From Citrobacter freundii (GTDB lineage: Bacteria; Pseudomonadota; Gammaproteobacteria; Enterobacterales; Enterobacteriaceae): 64,000 bases of DNA. A model generated the notes under the pieces. That model ran no database searches. It saw only the letters and a list, made by a program, of their open reading frames with translations, and was not told the origin of the DNA. Below, piece after piece: positions 1 through 9,887 of this stretch. The stretch is from NCBI RefSeq assembly GCF_029717145.1, contig NZ_CP099222.1, positions 682,001 to 746,000 on the forward strand, written 5' to 3'. The position numbers and the translations under genes were made by a program. Position 1 is the first letter of the stretch. Each line of letters starts with the position of its first letter.

Positions 1-633
1 GTGGTGTTCGTGGATTCAACCGGGCGCAGCTATGCCATCGACCCGATTACGCTGCCGTCGGCACGTGGTCAGGGTGAACCGCTGACCGGTAAGCTGACGC
101 TGCCGCCGGGAGCGACGGTTGAGCATATGCTGATGGAAAGTGATGACCAGAAACTGCTGATGGCCTCCGATGCTGGCTACGGTTTCGTCTGCACCTTCAA
201 TGACTTGGTGGCGCGCAACCGTGCAGGTAAGGCATTGATTACGTTACCGGAGAACGCGCATGTGATGCCGCCGGTGGTGCTTGAAGATGAAAGCGACATG
301 CTGCTGGCGATCACCCATGCCGGGCGTATGCTGATGTTCCCGGTCAGTGATCTGCCGCAATTGTCGAAAGGGAAAGGGAACAAGATCATCAACATTCCGT
401 CTGCAGAAGCGGCGAAAGGGGATGATGGGCTGGCGCACCTCTACGTGTTGCCTCCGCAAAGTACGCTGACCATTCACGTTGGTAAACGCAAAATTAAACT
501 GCGTCCTGAAGAACTGCAGAAGGTGACCGGCGAGCGTGGGCGTCGCGGTACGCTGATGCGCGGTTTACAGCGCATCGACCGTATCGAAATTGACTCACCA
601 CGACGTGCCGGTCAGGGCGACAGCGAAGAATAA
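1..633 (+). CDS. parC: DNA topoisomerase IV subunit A, C-terminal part (partial)
   Basis: This is the last 210 residues of an open frame that enters from the left edge and stops at TAA 631-633. The sequence has the repeated blades of the GyrA/ParC C-terminal beta-pinwheel (for example LLMASDAGYGF and LLAITHAGRMLMFPVSDLPQ), followed by an acidic tail. ParC forms the ParC2ParE2 topoisomerase IV that decatenates daughter chromosomes; the C-terminal domain binds and bends DNA and sets substrate preference. The catalytic tyrosine and the quinolone-resistance region lie outside the window. The identification as ParC rather than GyrA rests on the following plsC and ftsP genes, the usual parC neighbours in enterobacteria. 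Confidence 0.95.
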   Translation: MVFVDSTGRSYAIDPITLPSARGQGEPLTGKLTLPPGATVEHMLMESDDQKLLMASDAGYGFVCTFNDLVARNRAGKALITLPENAHVMPPVVLEDESDMLLAITHAGRMLMFPVSDLPQLSKGKGNKIINIPSAEAAKGDDGLAHLYVLPPQSTLTIHVGKRKIKLRPEELQKVTGERGRRGTLMRGLQRIDRIEIDSPRRAGQGDSEE

Positions 634-643
634 CGCTGTCGTC

Positions 644-675
644 TGACTCTCCCTGCTTTTACGCAGGGAGAGTCA
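644..675 (+). terminator. Intrinsic terminator-like hairpin after parC
   Basis: A perfect 13-bp inverted repeat (TGACTCTCCCTGC and its complement) with a 6-base loop starts 11 bases after the parC stop. The 3' side is not followed by a long T run, so termination is likely but not certain. Confidence 0.6.
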
Positions 676-828
676 ACATTAAAAATTCCCGTGAAACCGT
701 TGTTTATTCGTGCATTGCGATTAACAATACGCTTTTCCAGAGAGCCGCTCTTAACAAAGCCCTAACCTGACGCAGGGTTCTGCATCTGGTGACGTAAAAT
801 GCCAGGCTCTTAGGCCTTAGAGGTTGTT

Positions 829-1566
829 ATGCTATATATTTTTCGTTTATTCATTACCGTAATTTACTGCATTCTGGTCTGTGTTTTTGGTTGTATATAT
901 TGTCTGTTCAGCCCACGAAATCCTAAACACGTCTCAACGTTTGGCCATATGTTTGGTCGACTGGCCCCCTTGTACGGCCTGAAGGTGGAATGCCGCATGC
1001 CGCCGGACGCAAAGGACTACGGCAACGCTATCTATATTTGTAACCACCAGAATAACTATGACATGGTTACCGCCGCGAAGATCGTGCAACCACCGACGGT
1101 TACGGTCGGTAAAAAAAGCCTGCTGTGGATCCCGTTCTTCGGCCTGCTGTACTGGCTCACCGGTAACCTGTTGATCGACAGAAACAATCGCGCCAAAGCG
1201 CACAGCACCATTGCGACGGTCGTTAATCATTTTAAAAAACGTCGTATCTCTATCTGGATGTTCCCGGAAGGTACGCGTAGCCGTGGCCGTGGTCTGCTGC
1301 CGTTTAAAACTGGCGCGTTTCATGCGGCAATTGCCGCGGGTGTTCCGGTGATCCCGGTGTGCGTCTCAACGACCTCAAATAAGATTAAACTTAACCGATT
1401 AAATAATGGTCTGGCGATCGTCGAGATGTTACCGCCAGTAGATATCAGCCACTATGGTAAGGATCAGGTTCGTGAACTGGCCGCGCATTGCCGCACGTTA
1501 ATGGAACAAAAAATCGCCGAACTCGACAAAGAAGTTGCCGAGCGTGAAGCTACCGGTAAGGTGTGA
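829..1566 (+). CDS. plsC: 1-acyl-sn-glycerol-3-phosphate acyltransferase
   Basis: The 245-residue protein has an N-terminal hydrophobic segment (about residues 3-27) and the acyltransferase motifs in order: NHQNNYD (N72-D78, the NHx4D catalytic block) and FPEGTRSRGRG (from about residue 146). PlsC acylates lysophosphatidic acid at the inner membrane to make phosphatidic acid, the second acylation of phospholipid synthesis. Length matches the E. coli enzyme (245 aa). It lies between parC and ftsP as in E. coli and Salmonella. Confidence 0.97.
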   Translation: MLYIFRLFITVIYCILVCVFGCIYCLFSPRNPKHVSTFGHMFGRLAPLYGLKVECRMPPDAKDYGNAIYICNHQNNYDMVTAAKIVQPPTVTVGKKSLLWIPFFGLLYWLTGNLLIDRNNRAKAHSTIATVVNHFKKRRISIWMFPEGTRSRGRGLLPFKTGAFHAAIAAGVPVIPVCVSTTSNKIKLNRLNNGLAIVEMLPPVDISHYGKDQVRELAAHCRTLMEQKIAELDKEVAEREATGKV

Positions 1567-1637
1567 TTCGCGCCATCCGAGTTTGTTACAGGAAATACTT
1601 TCCTGCGTGTTAATCGCCAGTTTTACATGGAGCTTAT

Positions 1638-3050
1638 ATGTCACTCAGTCGGCGTCAGTTCATTCAGACATCGGGGATCGCACTGTGTGCAGGTGCTATT
1701 CCGCTGAAGGCTAATGCTGCCGGTCAGCAACAACCGTTACCTGTTCCACCGCTGCTGGAGTCTCGCCGTGGACAGCCGCTATTTATGACCCTGCAACGCG
1801 CTCACTGGTCCTTTACGCAAGGCACCCGCGCGCCGGTCTGGGGGATTAACGGGCGTTACCTGGGGCCGACCATCCGCGTCTGGAAAGGGGATGACGTCAA
1901 GCTTATTTACAGCAACCGTCTTACCGAGAATGTTTCAATGACCGTCGCCGGGCTGCAGGTTCCTGGCCCACTGATGGGCGGGCCGGCACGCATGATGTCA
2001 CCGAATGCGGACTGGGCGCCGGTATTGCCCATTCGCCAGGACGCCGCCACGTTGTGGTATCACGCCAATACGCCGAACCGTACCGCGCAGCAGGTCTATA
2101 ACGGTCTGGCTGGTATGTGGCTGATTGAAGATGAAGTCAGTAAGTCGCTGCCAATTCCCAACCATTATGGCGTGGATGATTTTCCGGTCATTATTCAGGA
2201 CAAGCGCCTGGATAACTTCGGCACGCCTGAATACAGCGAGCCGGGTAGCGGCGGGTTTGTTGGTGATACGCTATTGGTTAACGGGGCACAAAGCCCGTAT
2301 GTGGAAGTGTCTCGCGGCTGGGTGCGTTTGCGTTTACTCAATGCGTCGAACTCGCGTCGTTACCAGCTGCAAATGAGTGACGGTCGTGCGCTGCATGTGA
2401 TTTCCGGCGATCAGGGCTTTTTACCCGCGCCGGTTTCGGTGAAGCAACTCTCGCTGGCCCCGGGTGAACGTCGTGAGATTTTGGTGGACATGACCAACGG
2501 CGATGAAGTGTCGATCACCTGTGGTGAGGCGGCCAGCATTGTCGACCGGATCCGCGGCTTCTTCGAGCCCTCCAGTATTCTGATTTCCACGCTGGTACTG
2601 ACCCTGCGCCCGACCGGGCTGCTGCCGCTGGTGACCGACAATCTGCCGATGCGTTTGTTGCCTACGGAAATTTTAAGCGGCTCACCGATTCGCAGTCGTG
2701 AGATCAGCCTTGATGACGATCCCGGCATTAATGGGCAGTTGTGGGATGTAAACCGCATGGACATTACCGCTCAGCAGGGCTCCTGGGAGCGCTGGACGGT
2801 GCGGGCGGATATGCCACAGTCTTTCCATATCGAAGGCGTCTCTTTCCTGATCCGCAATGTGAACGGCGCGATGCCGTTCCCGGAAGACCGGGGCTGGAAA
2901 GATACCGTTTGGGTGGATGGTCAGGTTGAGCTGCTGGTGTATTACGGACAGCCTTCCTGGGCGCATTTCCCGTTCTACTTTAACAGCCAGACGCTGGAAA
3001 TGGCCGATCGTGGCTCGATCGGACAGATGCTGGTGAACCCGGCGCCATAA
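1638..3050 (+). CDS. ftsP: Cell division protein FtsP (SufI), Tat-exported cupredoxin-fold protein
   Basis: The 470-residue protein begins with a twin-arginine signal (SRRQFIQTSGIALCAG, cleavage after about residue 27 at KANA). Three cupredoxin-like domains of the multicopper oxidase fold follow, but the copper-binding His-rich motifs (HxH and HCH) of true multicopper oxidases are missing, as is known for SufI. FtsP is a periplasmic divisome protein that stabilises the septal ring under stress and is a classic Tat substrate. Start ATG 1638 is chosen because it places SRR at the N-terminus. It follows plsC by 71 bases. Confidence 0.97.
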   Translation: MSLSRRQFIQTSGIALCAGAIPLKANAAGQQQPLPVPPLLESRRGQPLFMTLQRAHWSFTQGTRAPVWGINGRYLGPTIRVWKGDDVKLIYSNRLTENVSMTVAGLQVPGPLMGGPARMMSPNADWAPVLPIRQDAATLWYHANTPNRTAQQVYNGLAGMWLIEDEVSKSLPIPNHYGVDDFPVIIQDKRLDNFGTPEYSEPGSGGFVGDTLLVNGAQSPYVEVSRGWVRLRLLNASNSRRYQLQMSDGRALHVISGDQGFLPAPVSVKQLSLAPGERREILVDMTNGDEVSITCGEAASIVDRIRGFFEPSSILISTLVLTLRPTGLLPLVTDNLPMRLLPTEILSGSPIRSREISLDDDPGINGQLWDVNRMDITAQQGSWERWTVRADMPQSFHIEGVSFLIRNVNGAMPFPEDRGWKDTVWVDGQVELLVYYGQPSWAHFPFYFNSQTLEMADRGSIGQMLVNPAP

Positions 3051-3066
3051 TGTGCCGGGCAGGCTA

Positions 3067-4542
3067 TTACGCCCGCCAGAACATGCGCGAGAAAAGGATC
3101 AAAATGGGGTAGATTTCCAGACGCCCCATGATCATGGCCGCGCACATCAACAGCTTTGCCTCTTCGTTTAAAGTACCAAACGTGACCGCCGTGACGCCAA
3201 ATCCCAGCCCCATATTATTGATACAGGCCGCGGCGGTGGCGAACGAGGAAAAGAGATCGTAGCCCATCAGATTAAGCGCCCAGACGAAAAAACTGGTAAA
3301 CAAAGCATAGAGAAAAAAGAAGCTCCACACTGAGCGGATCACGCGCTCGTTAACCACGCTATTACCCACTTTGATATTCAGTAATGCACGAGGATGGGCC
3401 AGTTGGTGTAATTCCTGTCGGCACTGCTTGAACATAATTAAAAAACGCAGCGCCTTAATACCCCCGCAGGTCGAACCGATACACCCCCCGAAGAAACTGG
3501 CGATGAGAAGCATGAAGATAGTATGTGAAGGCCACTGGGCGTAATCCGCCGTCGACAGGCCGTTGTCTGTGAGCATTGAGCTTGCCAGAAAAAAAGCATG
3601 CACCAGACTGTCCGTTAAATTGTACATACCTGCCCGCCAGACCTGCCAGGTGGCTATCAGGGTGATCACCAGCGCAATGATCAGAAACAGCTGCAGTTCG
3701 GCATTACGGCGAAAGGGCTTGAAGGTCCGTTTGACGATGGCGACGTACCAGAGGGTGAAGTTAAAGGCAGATAGCAGCGAAAACAGCCCGGCGACAAGCT
3801 CAATGGCGTGGCTGTTATAAAAACCGATACTTTCGCTTCGGGTGGAGAACCCACCGAGGGAGACTGTCGAAAGCCCATGGCATAACGCATCGAAAAACGA
3901 CATGCCGGCAATCCAGTAGGCCAGCGTACAAACAAACCCCAGGGTGACATAGGTTAGCCACAGCGTACGTGCGGTATCGGCAAGTCGTGGGGTCAGGCGT
4001 TCTTCTTTAAACGGCCCTGGCATTTCAGACTGATACAGCTTCATGCCGCCGATCCCCAGCAGCGGCAGGACGGCAACGGCGAGGACGATAACGCCAAGAC
4101 CGCCGATGAAATTGAGCTGCGCCCGATAATACAGATAAGATCTGGGCATCGCGCCGACATCGTCAATGACCGTCGCCCCGGTGGTGGTAATACCGGAGAC
4201 GCCTTCAAACAGGGCGTCGGCAAAGGAGAGATTTAACCCGTCTTCCATCCACATCGGCATGGCGCTGATGAATGAAAAAAGTAGCCAAAAAAGAACGATG
4301 ATGACGAACCCATCGCGGGTTCGTAGCTGAATGCCCGCACGTTTTGTCGCCAGCCAGGCACCGCCGCCGAGGGTAAAAAAAACGGCAAAGGTGCTCAAAA
4401 AAGCAAAATAACTCCGTTCTTTGTTCAGCAAGGCGATGGCCATCGGCGGCAGCATAGAGAAGCTGTACAGGAGAACCAGAAATCCGCACAGGTGAAGAAC
4501 AACCCGCAGCTGGGAAATATTAAGTGATTCGTTGCGATGCAA
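3067..4542 (-). CDS. trkG: Trk potassium uptake transmembrane protein, TrkG type
   Basis: This is a polytopic K+ channel-like subunit of the Trk system, which imports potassium with TrkA/TrkE. Four pore loops of the SKT fold can be seen: TTTGATVIDD, STVSLGGFSTRS, SMLTDNGLST and NNMGLGFGVT. The run LPRSYLYYRAQLNFIGGLG and the start RVVLHLCGFLVLLYS resemble E. coli TrkG (as I recall it) more than TrkH. I chose the TTG start at 4542 (about 491 aa) because a strong GGGGG Shine-Dalgarno lies 8 bases upstream and the length matches TrkG (485 aa). Longer alternatives start at ATG 4587 or TTG 4620, but they have no ribosome site and 4620 lies inside a repeat. In E. coli K-12 trkG sits in the Rac prophage; here it is in backbone next to ygiQ. 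The 3' end converges on ftsP. Confidence 0.88.
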   Translation of the reverse strand: MHRNESLNISQLRVVLHLCGFLVLLYSFSMLPPMAIALLNKERSYFAFLSTFAVFFTLGGGAWLATKRAGIQLRTRDGFVIIVLFWLLFSFISAMPMWMEDGLNLSFADALFEGVSGITTTGATVIDDVGAMPRSYLYYRAQLNFIGGLGVIVLAVAVLPLLGIGGMKLYQSEMPGPFKEERLTPRLADTARTLWLTYVTLGFVCTLAYWIAGMSFFDALCHGLSTVSLGGFSTRSESIGFYNSHAIELVAGLFSLLSAFNFTLWYVAIVKRTFKPFRRNAELQLFLIIALVITLIATWQVWRAGMYNLTDSLVHAFFLASSMLTDNGLSTADYAQWPSHTIFMLLIASFFGGCIGSTCGGIKALRFLIMFKQCRQELHQLAHPRALLNIKVGNSVVNERVIRSVWSFFFLYALFTSFFVWALNLMGYDLFSSFATAAACINNMGLGFGVTAVTFGTLNEEAKLLMCAAMIMGRLEIYPILILFSRMFWRA

Positions 4543-4601
4543 TGGAAAATCCCCCGCCAAAAAGACCTGGTACGGCTGGCAAGACATGATGTCAATTATG
4601 A

Positions 4602-4799
<198 letters not shown>

Positions 4800-4890
4800 G
4801 ATAAAAGTAGGCGTAGTAAAATTTAACAATTTATTTAACTTTCTACTCGTCTGGCTCAGACTCCGCTTCATTTCTGGCGGACATACAGCG

Positions 4891-4896
4891 TATAAT
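4891..4896 (+). promoter_or_regulatory. Candidate -10 box (TATAAT) for ygiQ
   Basis: A perfect TATAAT lies 41 bases before the ygiQ start codon. No good TTGACA-type -35 is seen at 16-18 bases spacing, so this is only a candidate. Confidence 0.35.
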
Positions 4897-4937
4897 CCCC
4901 GGCCTTTGATTATTTTTTTACCATTTTTGGAAGCATT

Positions 4938-7109
4938 ATGAGCGCAATATCCCTGATCCAACCGGACAGAGACCTTTTCTCCTGGCCGCAGTACTGGGCC
5001 GCCTGTTTTGGCCCCGCGCCGTTTCTGCCAATGTCGCGAGAAGAGATGGACCAACTTGGCTGGGATAGCTGCGACATTATTCTGGTTACCGGTGATGCCT
5101 ATGTTGATCACCCGAGTTTCGGTATGGCCATTTGTGGCCGTATGCTGGAAGCCCAGGGTTTTCGCGTCGGGATTATCGCCCAGCCGGACTGGAACAGTAA
5201 AGACGACTTTATGCGTCTGGGTAAACCGAATCTGTTCTTCGGCGTAACCGCCGGTAACATGGACTCGATGATCAACCGCTATACTGCCGATCGTCGCCTG
5301 CGCCATGATGATGCCTATACGCCGGACAACGTCGCCGGTAAGCGCCCGGACCGCGCCACGCTGGTTTATACCCAACGTTGTCGTGAAGCATGGAAAGACG
5401 TGCCGGTGATCCTTGGTGGTATTGAAGCCAGCCTGCGTCGTACCGCGCATTACGATTACTGGTCTGATACCGTGCGCCGCTCGGTGCTGGTGGATTCCAA
5501 AGCGGATATGCTGATGTTCGGCAACGGTGAACGTCCGCTGGTTGAGGTTGCGCACCGCCTGGCGATGGGTGAAACCATCGACCAAATCCGCGACGTGCGT
5601 AACACCGCGATTATGGTTAAAGAAGCGCTGCCCGGCTGGAGCGGTGTGGATTCCACGCGTCTGGATATGCCGGGGAAAATTGACCCTATCCCGCATCCGT
5701 ACGGTGAAGATTTACCGTGTGCAGATAACAAGCCAGTAGCGCCTAAAAAGCAGGAAGCCAAAGCGGTGACCGTTCAGCCTGCGCGTCCGAAGCCGTGGGA
5801 AAAAACCTACGTGCTGCTGCCGTCTTATGAGAAGGTGAAAGGCGACAAAGTGTTGTACGCTCACGCCTCACGTATTCTGCACCACGAAACCAACCCTGGC
5901 TGCGCGCGCGCCCTGATGCAAAAACACGGCGACCGCTACATTTGGGTTAACCCTCCGGCGATCCCGCTGTCGACCGAAGAGATGGATAGCGTCTTCGCGC
6001 TGCCGTATAAACGTGTCCCGCACCCGGCATATGGCAACAGCCGTATTCCGGCCTACGAGATGATCCGTTTTTCCATCAACATTATGCGCGGCTGCTTTGG
6101 CGGCTGTTCTTTCTGTTCGATCACCGAGCATGAAGGACGCATCATCCAGAGCCGTTCTGAAGATTCGATCATCAACGAGATCGAGGCGATTCGCGATACC
6201 GTACCGGGCTTCACCGGCGTGATTTCCGATCTGGGTGGCCCAACGGCCAACATGTACATGCTGCGCTGTAAGTCGCCACGTGCGGAACAGACCTGCCGTC
6301 GTCTGTCGTGCGTTTATCCGGACATCTGCCCGCATATGGACACCAACCACGAACCGACGATTAACCTCTATCGTCGCGCGCGTGATTTGAAAGGCATCAA
6401 AAAGATTTTGATTGCGTCCGGCGTGCGCTACGACATCGCCGTGGAAGATCCGCGCTACATCAAAGAGCTGGCGACCCACCACGTTGGTGGCTATCTGAAG
6501 ATTGCACCGGAACATACCGAAGAAGGTCCGCTGTCGAAGATGATGAAGCCGGGCATGGGTAGCTACGACCGCTTTAAAGAGCTATTCGACACCTACTCGA
6601 AGCAGGCCGGTAAAGAGCAGTATCTGATCCCTTACTTTATCTCTGCGCACCCGGGTACGCGTGACGAAGATATGGTGAATCTGGCGTTGTGGTTGAAGCA
6701 GCGTCGTTTCCGCCTTGATCAGGTACAGAACTTCTACCCATCACCGCTGGCGAACTCGACAACCATGTATTACACCGGGAAAAACCCGCTGGGTAAAATT
6801 GGCTATAAGAGTGAAGATGTGGTGGTGCCGAAAGGCGATAAGCAGCGTCGTTTACATAAAGCGCTGCTGCGTTACCACGATCCGGCTAACTGGCCGTTAA
6901 TCCGTCAGGCGCTGGAAGATATGGGTAAAAAGCACCTGATTGGCGGTCGTCGTGAATGTCTGGTTCCGTCGCCTACGCTGGAAGAAATGCGTGAAGCGCG
7001 TCGCCAGAATCGTCATACTCGCCCGGCACTGACCAAGCACACACCTGTTGCACACCAGCGCCAGACGCCCGCCGCGAATAAAAAGCGTGGCAAAGTAGCA
7101 GGGCGTTAA
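4938..7109 (+). CDS. ygiQ: YgiQ family radical SAM protein
   Basis: The 723-residue protein carries the radical-SAM cluster motif CxxxCxxC at C386, C390 and C393 (CFGGCSFC), placed centrally as is typical for YgiQ/UPF0313. An N-terminal B12-binding-like domain precedes it, and the tail is basic and low in complexity (from about residue 690). A [4Fe-4S] cluster and S-adenosylmethionine are expected cofactors; the substrate is not established. ATG 4938 follows the sequence TTTGGAAGCATT. Neighbours agree with the E. coli order ftsP-ygiQ-dkgA. Confidence 0.93.
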   Translation: MSAISLIQPDRDLFSWPQYWAACFGPAPFLPMSREEMDQLGWDSCDIILVTGDAYVDHPSFGMAICGRMLEAQGFRVGIIAQPDWNSKDDFMRLGKPNLFFGVTAGNMDSMINRYTADRRLRHDDAYTPDNVAGKRPDRATLVYTQRCREAWKDVPVILGGIEASLRRTAHYDYWSDTVRRSVLVDSKADMLMFGNGERPLVEVAHRLAMGETIDQIRDVRNTAIMVKEALPGWSGVDSTRLDMPGKIDPIPHPYGEDLPCADNKPVAPKKQEAKAVTVQPARPKPWEKTYVLLPSYEKVKGDKVLYAHASRILHHETNPGCARALMQKHGDRYIWVNPPAIPLSTEEMDSVFALPYKRVPHPAYGNSRIPAYEMIRFSINIMRGCFGGCSFCSITEHEGRIIQSRSEDSIINEIEAIRDTVPGFTGVISDLGGPTANMYMLRCKSPRAEQTCRRLSCVYPDICPHMDTNHEPTINLYRRARDLKGIKKILIASGVRYDIAVEDPRYIKELATHHVGGYLKIAPEHTEEGPLSKMMKPGMGSYDRFKELFDTYSKQAGKEQYLIPYFISAHPGTRDEDMVNLALWLKQRRFRLDQVQNFYPSPLANSTTMYYTGKNPLGKIGYKSEDVVVPKGDKQRRLHKALLRYHDPANWPLIRQALEDMGKKHLIGGRRECLVPSPTLEEMREARRQNRHTRPALTKHTPVAHQRQTPAANKKRGKVAGR

Positions 7110-7155
7110 TCCTGAAGCCCGGTAGCGCTCTGCTTACTGGGCCACTGCTTTGAAA

Positions 7156-7187
7156 GCCGGATGAGGTGCTTGCACCGCCATCCGGAA
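7156..7187. repeat. REP-like palindrome
   Basis: GCCGGATGAGGTGC-TTGC-ACCGCCATCCGG forms an imperfect hairpin of the REP (repetitive extragenic palindrome) type. It sits between the convergent ygiQ and anion transporter genes, the usual place for REP units. Confidence 0.7.
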
Positions 7188-7195
7188 AATCTGTT

Positions 7196-8655
7196 TTAGT
7201 ACAGCCCCAACACCTTCCACCACATCAGACCTACGGTAATAAAGACTGCCTGGTTAAACAGGCTGACGATAAACCCTGTTCTCCACCAGACGCCCGTCGG
7301 CACATACCCTGCACCAAACAGGATCGGACCACGCGCATGTGTGTACTGGGTGAGAGAGCAGTACAGGCTGCTGGTGAAAGCCAGCATCAACGCGGTCGGG
7401 GCTGCCGGGATATTCAGATGCAGGCCGACGCCAAGGAATACCGCGTACAATGCGGCGATCTGCGCATTTCCGCTCGCAAAAAAGTAGTGGGTGTAGAAGT
7501 AGGCGGCGTTAAGCAGCAGCAGGACGACCACCCAACTGGTGCCATGCATGGTACTGCTGAGGCTATCGCCAATCAGATTACCAAACCAGGTGGTGAAACC
7601 GAGCTTCTTCAATTGGTTTGCCATCATCAGCAGTGCGGCAAACCAAATCAGCGTGTCCCATGCACCTTTTTCGCTTTTGACGTCTTCCCAGCTCAGCACA
7701 CCGCTGAGCAGTAAAATTGAGAGTCCAACGAACGACGCGGTGGTGGCATCGACGCCTAGCGTATCGCCAAAAATCCACAGCACCAGCAGGACGCCAACGG
7801 TACCCAGCATCAACCACTCACCGCGTGACATGCTGCCCATTTCCGCCAGTTCCTGACGGGCCAGGTTCGGGGTATCCGGCGTGTGTTTAATTTCCGGACG
7901 CACTAGCCAGTACACCAGCAGCGGAACCAACAGCAAAGACACCATGCAAGGCAGCAGCGCCGCCATAAACCAGCTTCCCCAGGTTAGCGTGACCCCGGCG
8001 TTGGCCGCCAGTTTTACTGCCAGTAGGTTGCCGGTATAGCCGGTCATAAACAGTGCGGCGGTGACGTCGTTGACGTTGCCAATGCAGGTAATGAGGAAAG
8101 TGCCGATTTTGCTGCGCGATTCATCTTCCGGATTGGAATGAAAACTGCGCGCTAGTGAGTCGGCAATCGGATAGATGACGCCGCCGCAGCGTGCCGTATT
8201 GCTGGGCATCGCCGGAGAGAGGATCAGATCGGCAAACGCCAGGCCGTAGGCAAGTCCGAGCGTGCGCTTGCCGAGCAGGCGGATCATCTGCAGGGCGATA
8301 CGTCGACCAAGGCCGGTTTTGATAAACCCGCGGGCAATCATAAAGGCAACGACGATCAGCCAGATGAGTGAACTGTTCAGTTCGCTCAGAGCGGTGGTAA
8401 TCGCACCGCTGGCGGTTTTATCCCCGGCGGCATAGGCGAGGGCAAAGACGGTTATGCCAATAATACCGACTGCGCCAATGGGCAGAACTTTTGCCACGAT
8501 AGAGGCGATAGTGGCCACGAAAATAATTGCCGAATGCCAGGCGGAAGCGCTTAACCCCGTTGGTGGGGTAAGTTGCCAGAGCCCGGCTGAAATCAAAATT
8601 ATTAGAATTAATGGGAGCCATTTAACTCCCTGCGCTTTTTTTTAGCCACGGTCAT
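7196..8655 (-). CDS. DASS-family (CitT/TtdT-like) anion permease with probable 5' frameshift
   Basis: A polytopic membrane protein of the divalent anion:Na+ symporter family has the two SNT-type motifs (SNTARCGG and SLTQYTHARGP) and about a dozen hydrophobic segments. Substrates in the family are di- and tricarboxylates such as citrate, tartrate and succinate; the substrate here is unknown. The main frame has no ATG at its 5' end; the earliest usable codon in it is TTG 8596, inside the first membrane helix. Just upstream, ATG 8655 with an AGGTG ribosome site reads MTVAKK and then meets a run of eight A (T8 at 8636-8643 on the + strand). With nine A it would continue in frame as AQGVKWLPLILIILISAGLWQ, a normal N-terminus. 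The sequence therefore shows either a one-base deletion, slippage control or a sequencing error. Confidence 0.85.
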
Positions 8656-8670
8656 GCACCTATATACATT

Positions 8671-8684
8671 GTGAATATATTCAC
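8671..8684. promoter_or_regulatory. Perfect palindrome upstream of the anion permease, candidate operator
   Basis: GTGAATATATTCAC is a perfect 14-bp palindrome 16 bases upstream of the ATG at 8655. A related half (TGAATATATTTA) follows at about 8689-8700. The position suits a regulator-binding site overlapping the promoter; the regulator is unknown. Confidence 0.45.
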
Positions 8685-8837
8685 CGTATGAATATATTTA
8701 GTGAATAATTAGTAGGTTATGTGGCGCAATGCTGCTCCAGCGACTGAAATAAATACATCAATAAATGTAAGTGAATTGTTTCTTGATATTTCCATGCAGG
8801 AAGAGCCCGACTGGGATGCCGGGCTGGAGAGAAGGGA

Positions 8838-9665
8838 TTAGCCGCCGAACTGGTCCGGGTCCGGCCCCAGACGTTTGCCCTGGTCGAGTTTGGCCATTTC
8901 GCCTAGTTCATCTTTGTCCAGGCGGAAGTCCCAGACATCAAAGTTCTCCGCGATACGCGCAGGAGTGACTGATTTAGGGATCACCACCAGGCCGCTATCC
9001 AGATGCCAGCGAATGACAATTTGTGCCGGTGATTTACCGTATTTTTCGGCGAGATCGCGAACTATCTTTTGATCGAACACATCTTTGCCGCCTTGTGCCA
9101 GCGGGCTCCAGGATTCAGTCTGGATTTTATGCGTGGCGTTCCAGGCATGAAGCTGCCGCTGCTGTAAAAGCGGGTGCAGCTCGATTTGGTTAATCACTGG
9201 CGCAACGCCCGTTTCATCCATCAGGCGCTGGAGATGGTTGATCTGGAAGTTGCACACGCCAATGCTTTTAATGAGTCCCTGTTTTTGCAGGTCGATCATG
9301 TTTTCCCATGCTTCAACGTAATGGTCGATTGCCGGGACGGGCCAGTGCATGAGGTAAAGATCGAGGTAATCGAGCTGGAGTTTCTCCATGCTTTCGAGCA
9401 ACGCTTCTCGGGGACGTTTCTGGTCGTCATTCCACAGTTTAGTGGTGATGAATAACTCCTCCCGGGGCACGCCGCTGTCGCGTAATGCTTTACCGACACC
9501 GTCTTCATTTTTATACGCGGCAGCGGTATCAATAGAGCGATAACCGACTTCCAGCGCTTTATGGATCGCGGAGATGACTTCCTCATTACTTGCCTTCCAG
9601 ACCCCCAGGCCCAGTTGAGGCATGACGTTACCATCCTGTAGCTTGATAATGGTCGGACTGGTCAT
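8838..9665 (-). CDS. dkgA: 2,5-diketo-D-gluconate reductase A / methylglyoxal reductase (aldo-keto reductase)
   Basis: The 275-residue AKR protein has the family signature GYRSIDTAAAYKNE (catalytic tyrosine), TKLW (catalytic lysine), LMHWP and the NADPH-binding IPKSVTPARIAENF. It ends in GPDPDQFGG like E. coli DkgA (275 aa). It reduces 2,5-diketogluconate and reactive aldehydes such as methylglyoxal with NADPH in the cytoplasm. It is downstream of yqhD on the same strand. In E. coli the two form the YqhC-activated yqhD-dkgA operon; here they are 222 bases apart with a repeat between them. Confidence 0.96.
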   Translation of the reverse strand: MTSPTIIKLQDGNVMPQLGLGVWKASNEEVISAIHKALEVGYRSIDTAAAYKNEDGVGKALRDSGVPREELFITTKLWNDDQKRPREALLESMEKLQLDYLDLYLMHWPVPAIDHYVEAWENMIDLQKQGLIKSIGVCNFQINHLQRLMDETGVAPVINQIELHPLLQQRQLHAWNATHKIQTESWSPLAQGGKDVFDQKIVRDLAEKYGKSPAQIVIRWHLDSGLVVIPKSVTPARIAENFDVWDFRLDKDELGEMAKLDQGKRLGPDPDQFGG

Positions 9666-9691
9666 AATTCCCCCCTACACTGAATCCTTCA

Positions 9692-9798
9692 GGCTGCCTC
9701 TTTGTTGGCTGCTTGCGTTTACCCCGGTCACGTACTTATGTACGCTCCCGGGGATTCACTCAATTGCCGCCTCGATGCATCATGAATGATTGGGTGTA
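9692..9798. repeat. Enterobacterial intergenic repeat, short copy
   Basis: This shares the blocks TTACCCCGGTCACGTACTTA, TACGCTCCCGGGGATT and CAATTGCCGCCTCGATGCAT with the 4602-4799 element but lacks its central segment. It has a degenerate right end (TGATTGGGTGTA). It lies between yqhD and dkgA, where read-through transcription would place the hairpin in the mRNA. Confidence 0.6.
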
Positions 9799-9887
9799 AA
9801 TTGAGTTCACCGGAGCAGCCCCGGTGAGGTTTGTGTGACTTAAGCCTGGTATAAATACCCAAAAACGAAAGTCAGAGGTCAAAAAAC

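Noticed and set aside
7166..7714. 182-codon plus-strand frame over the anion permease
   Set aside because: It is antisense to conserved membrane helices of the permease; its Cys/Gln/His-rich composition fits a shadow frame.
8804..8825. AGCCCG...CGGGCT hairpin as terminator of dkgA
   Set aside because: The stem is short (6 bp) with a long loop and no T tract on the relevant strand, so I do not list it as a terminator.
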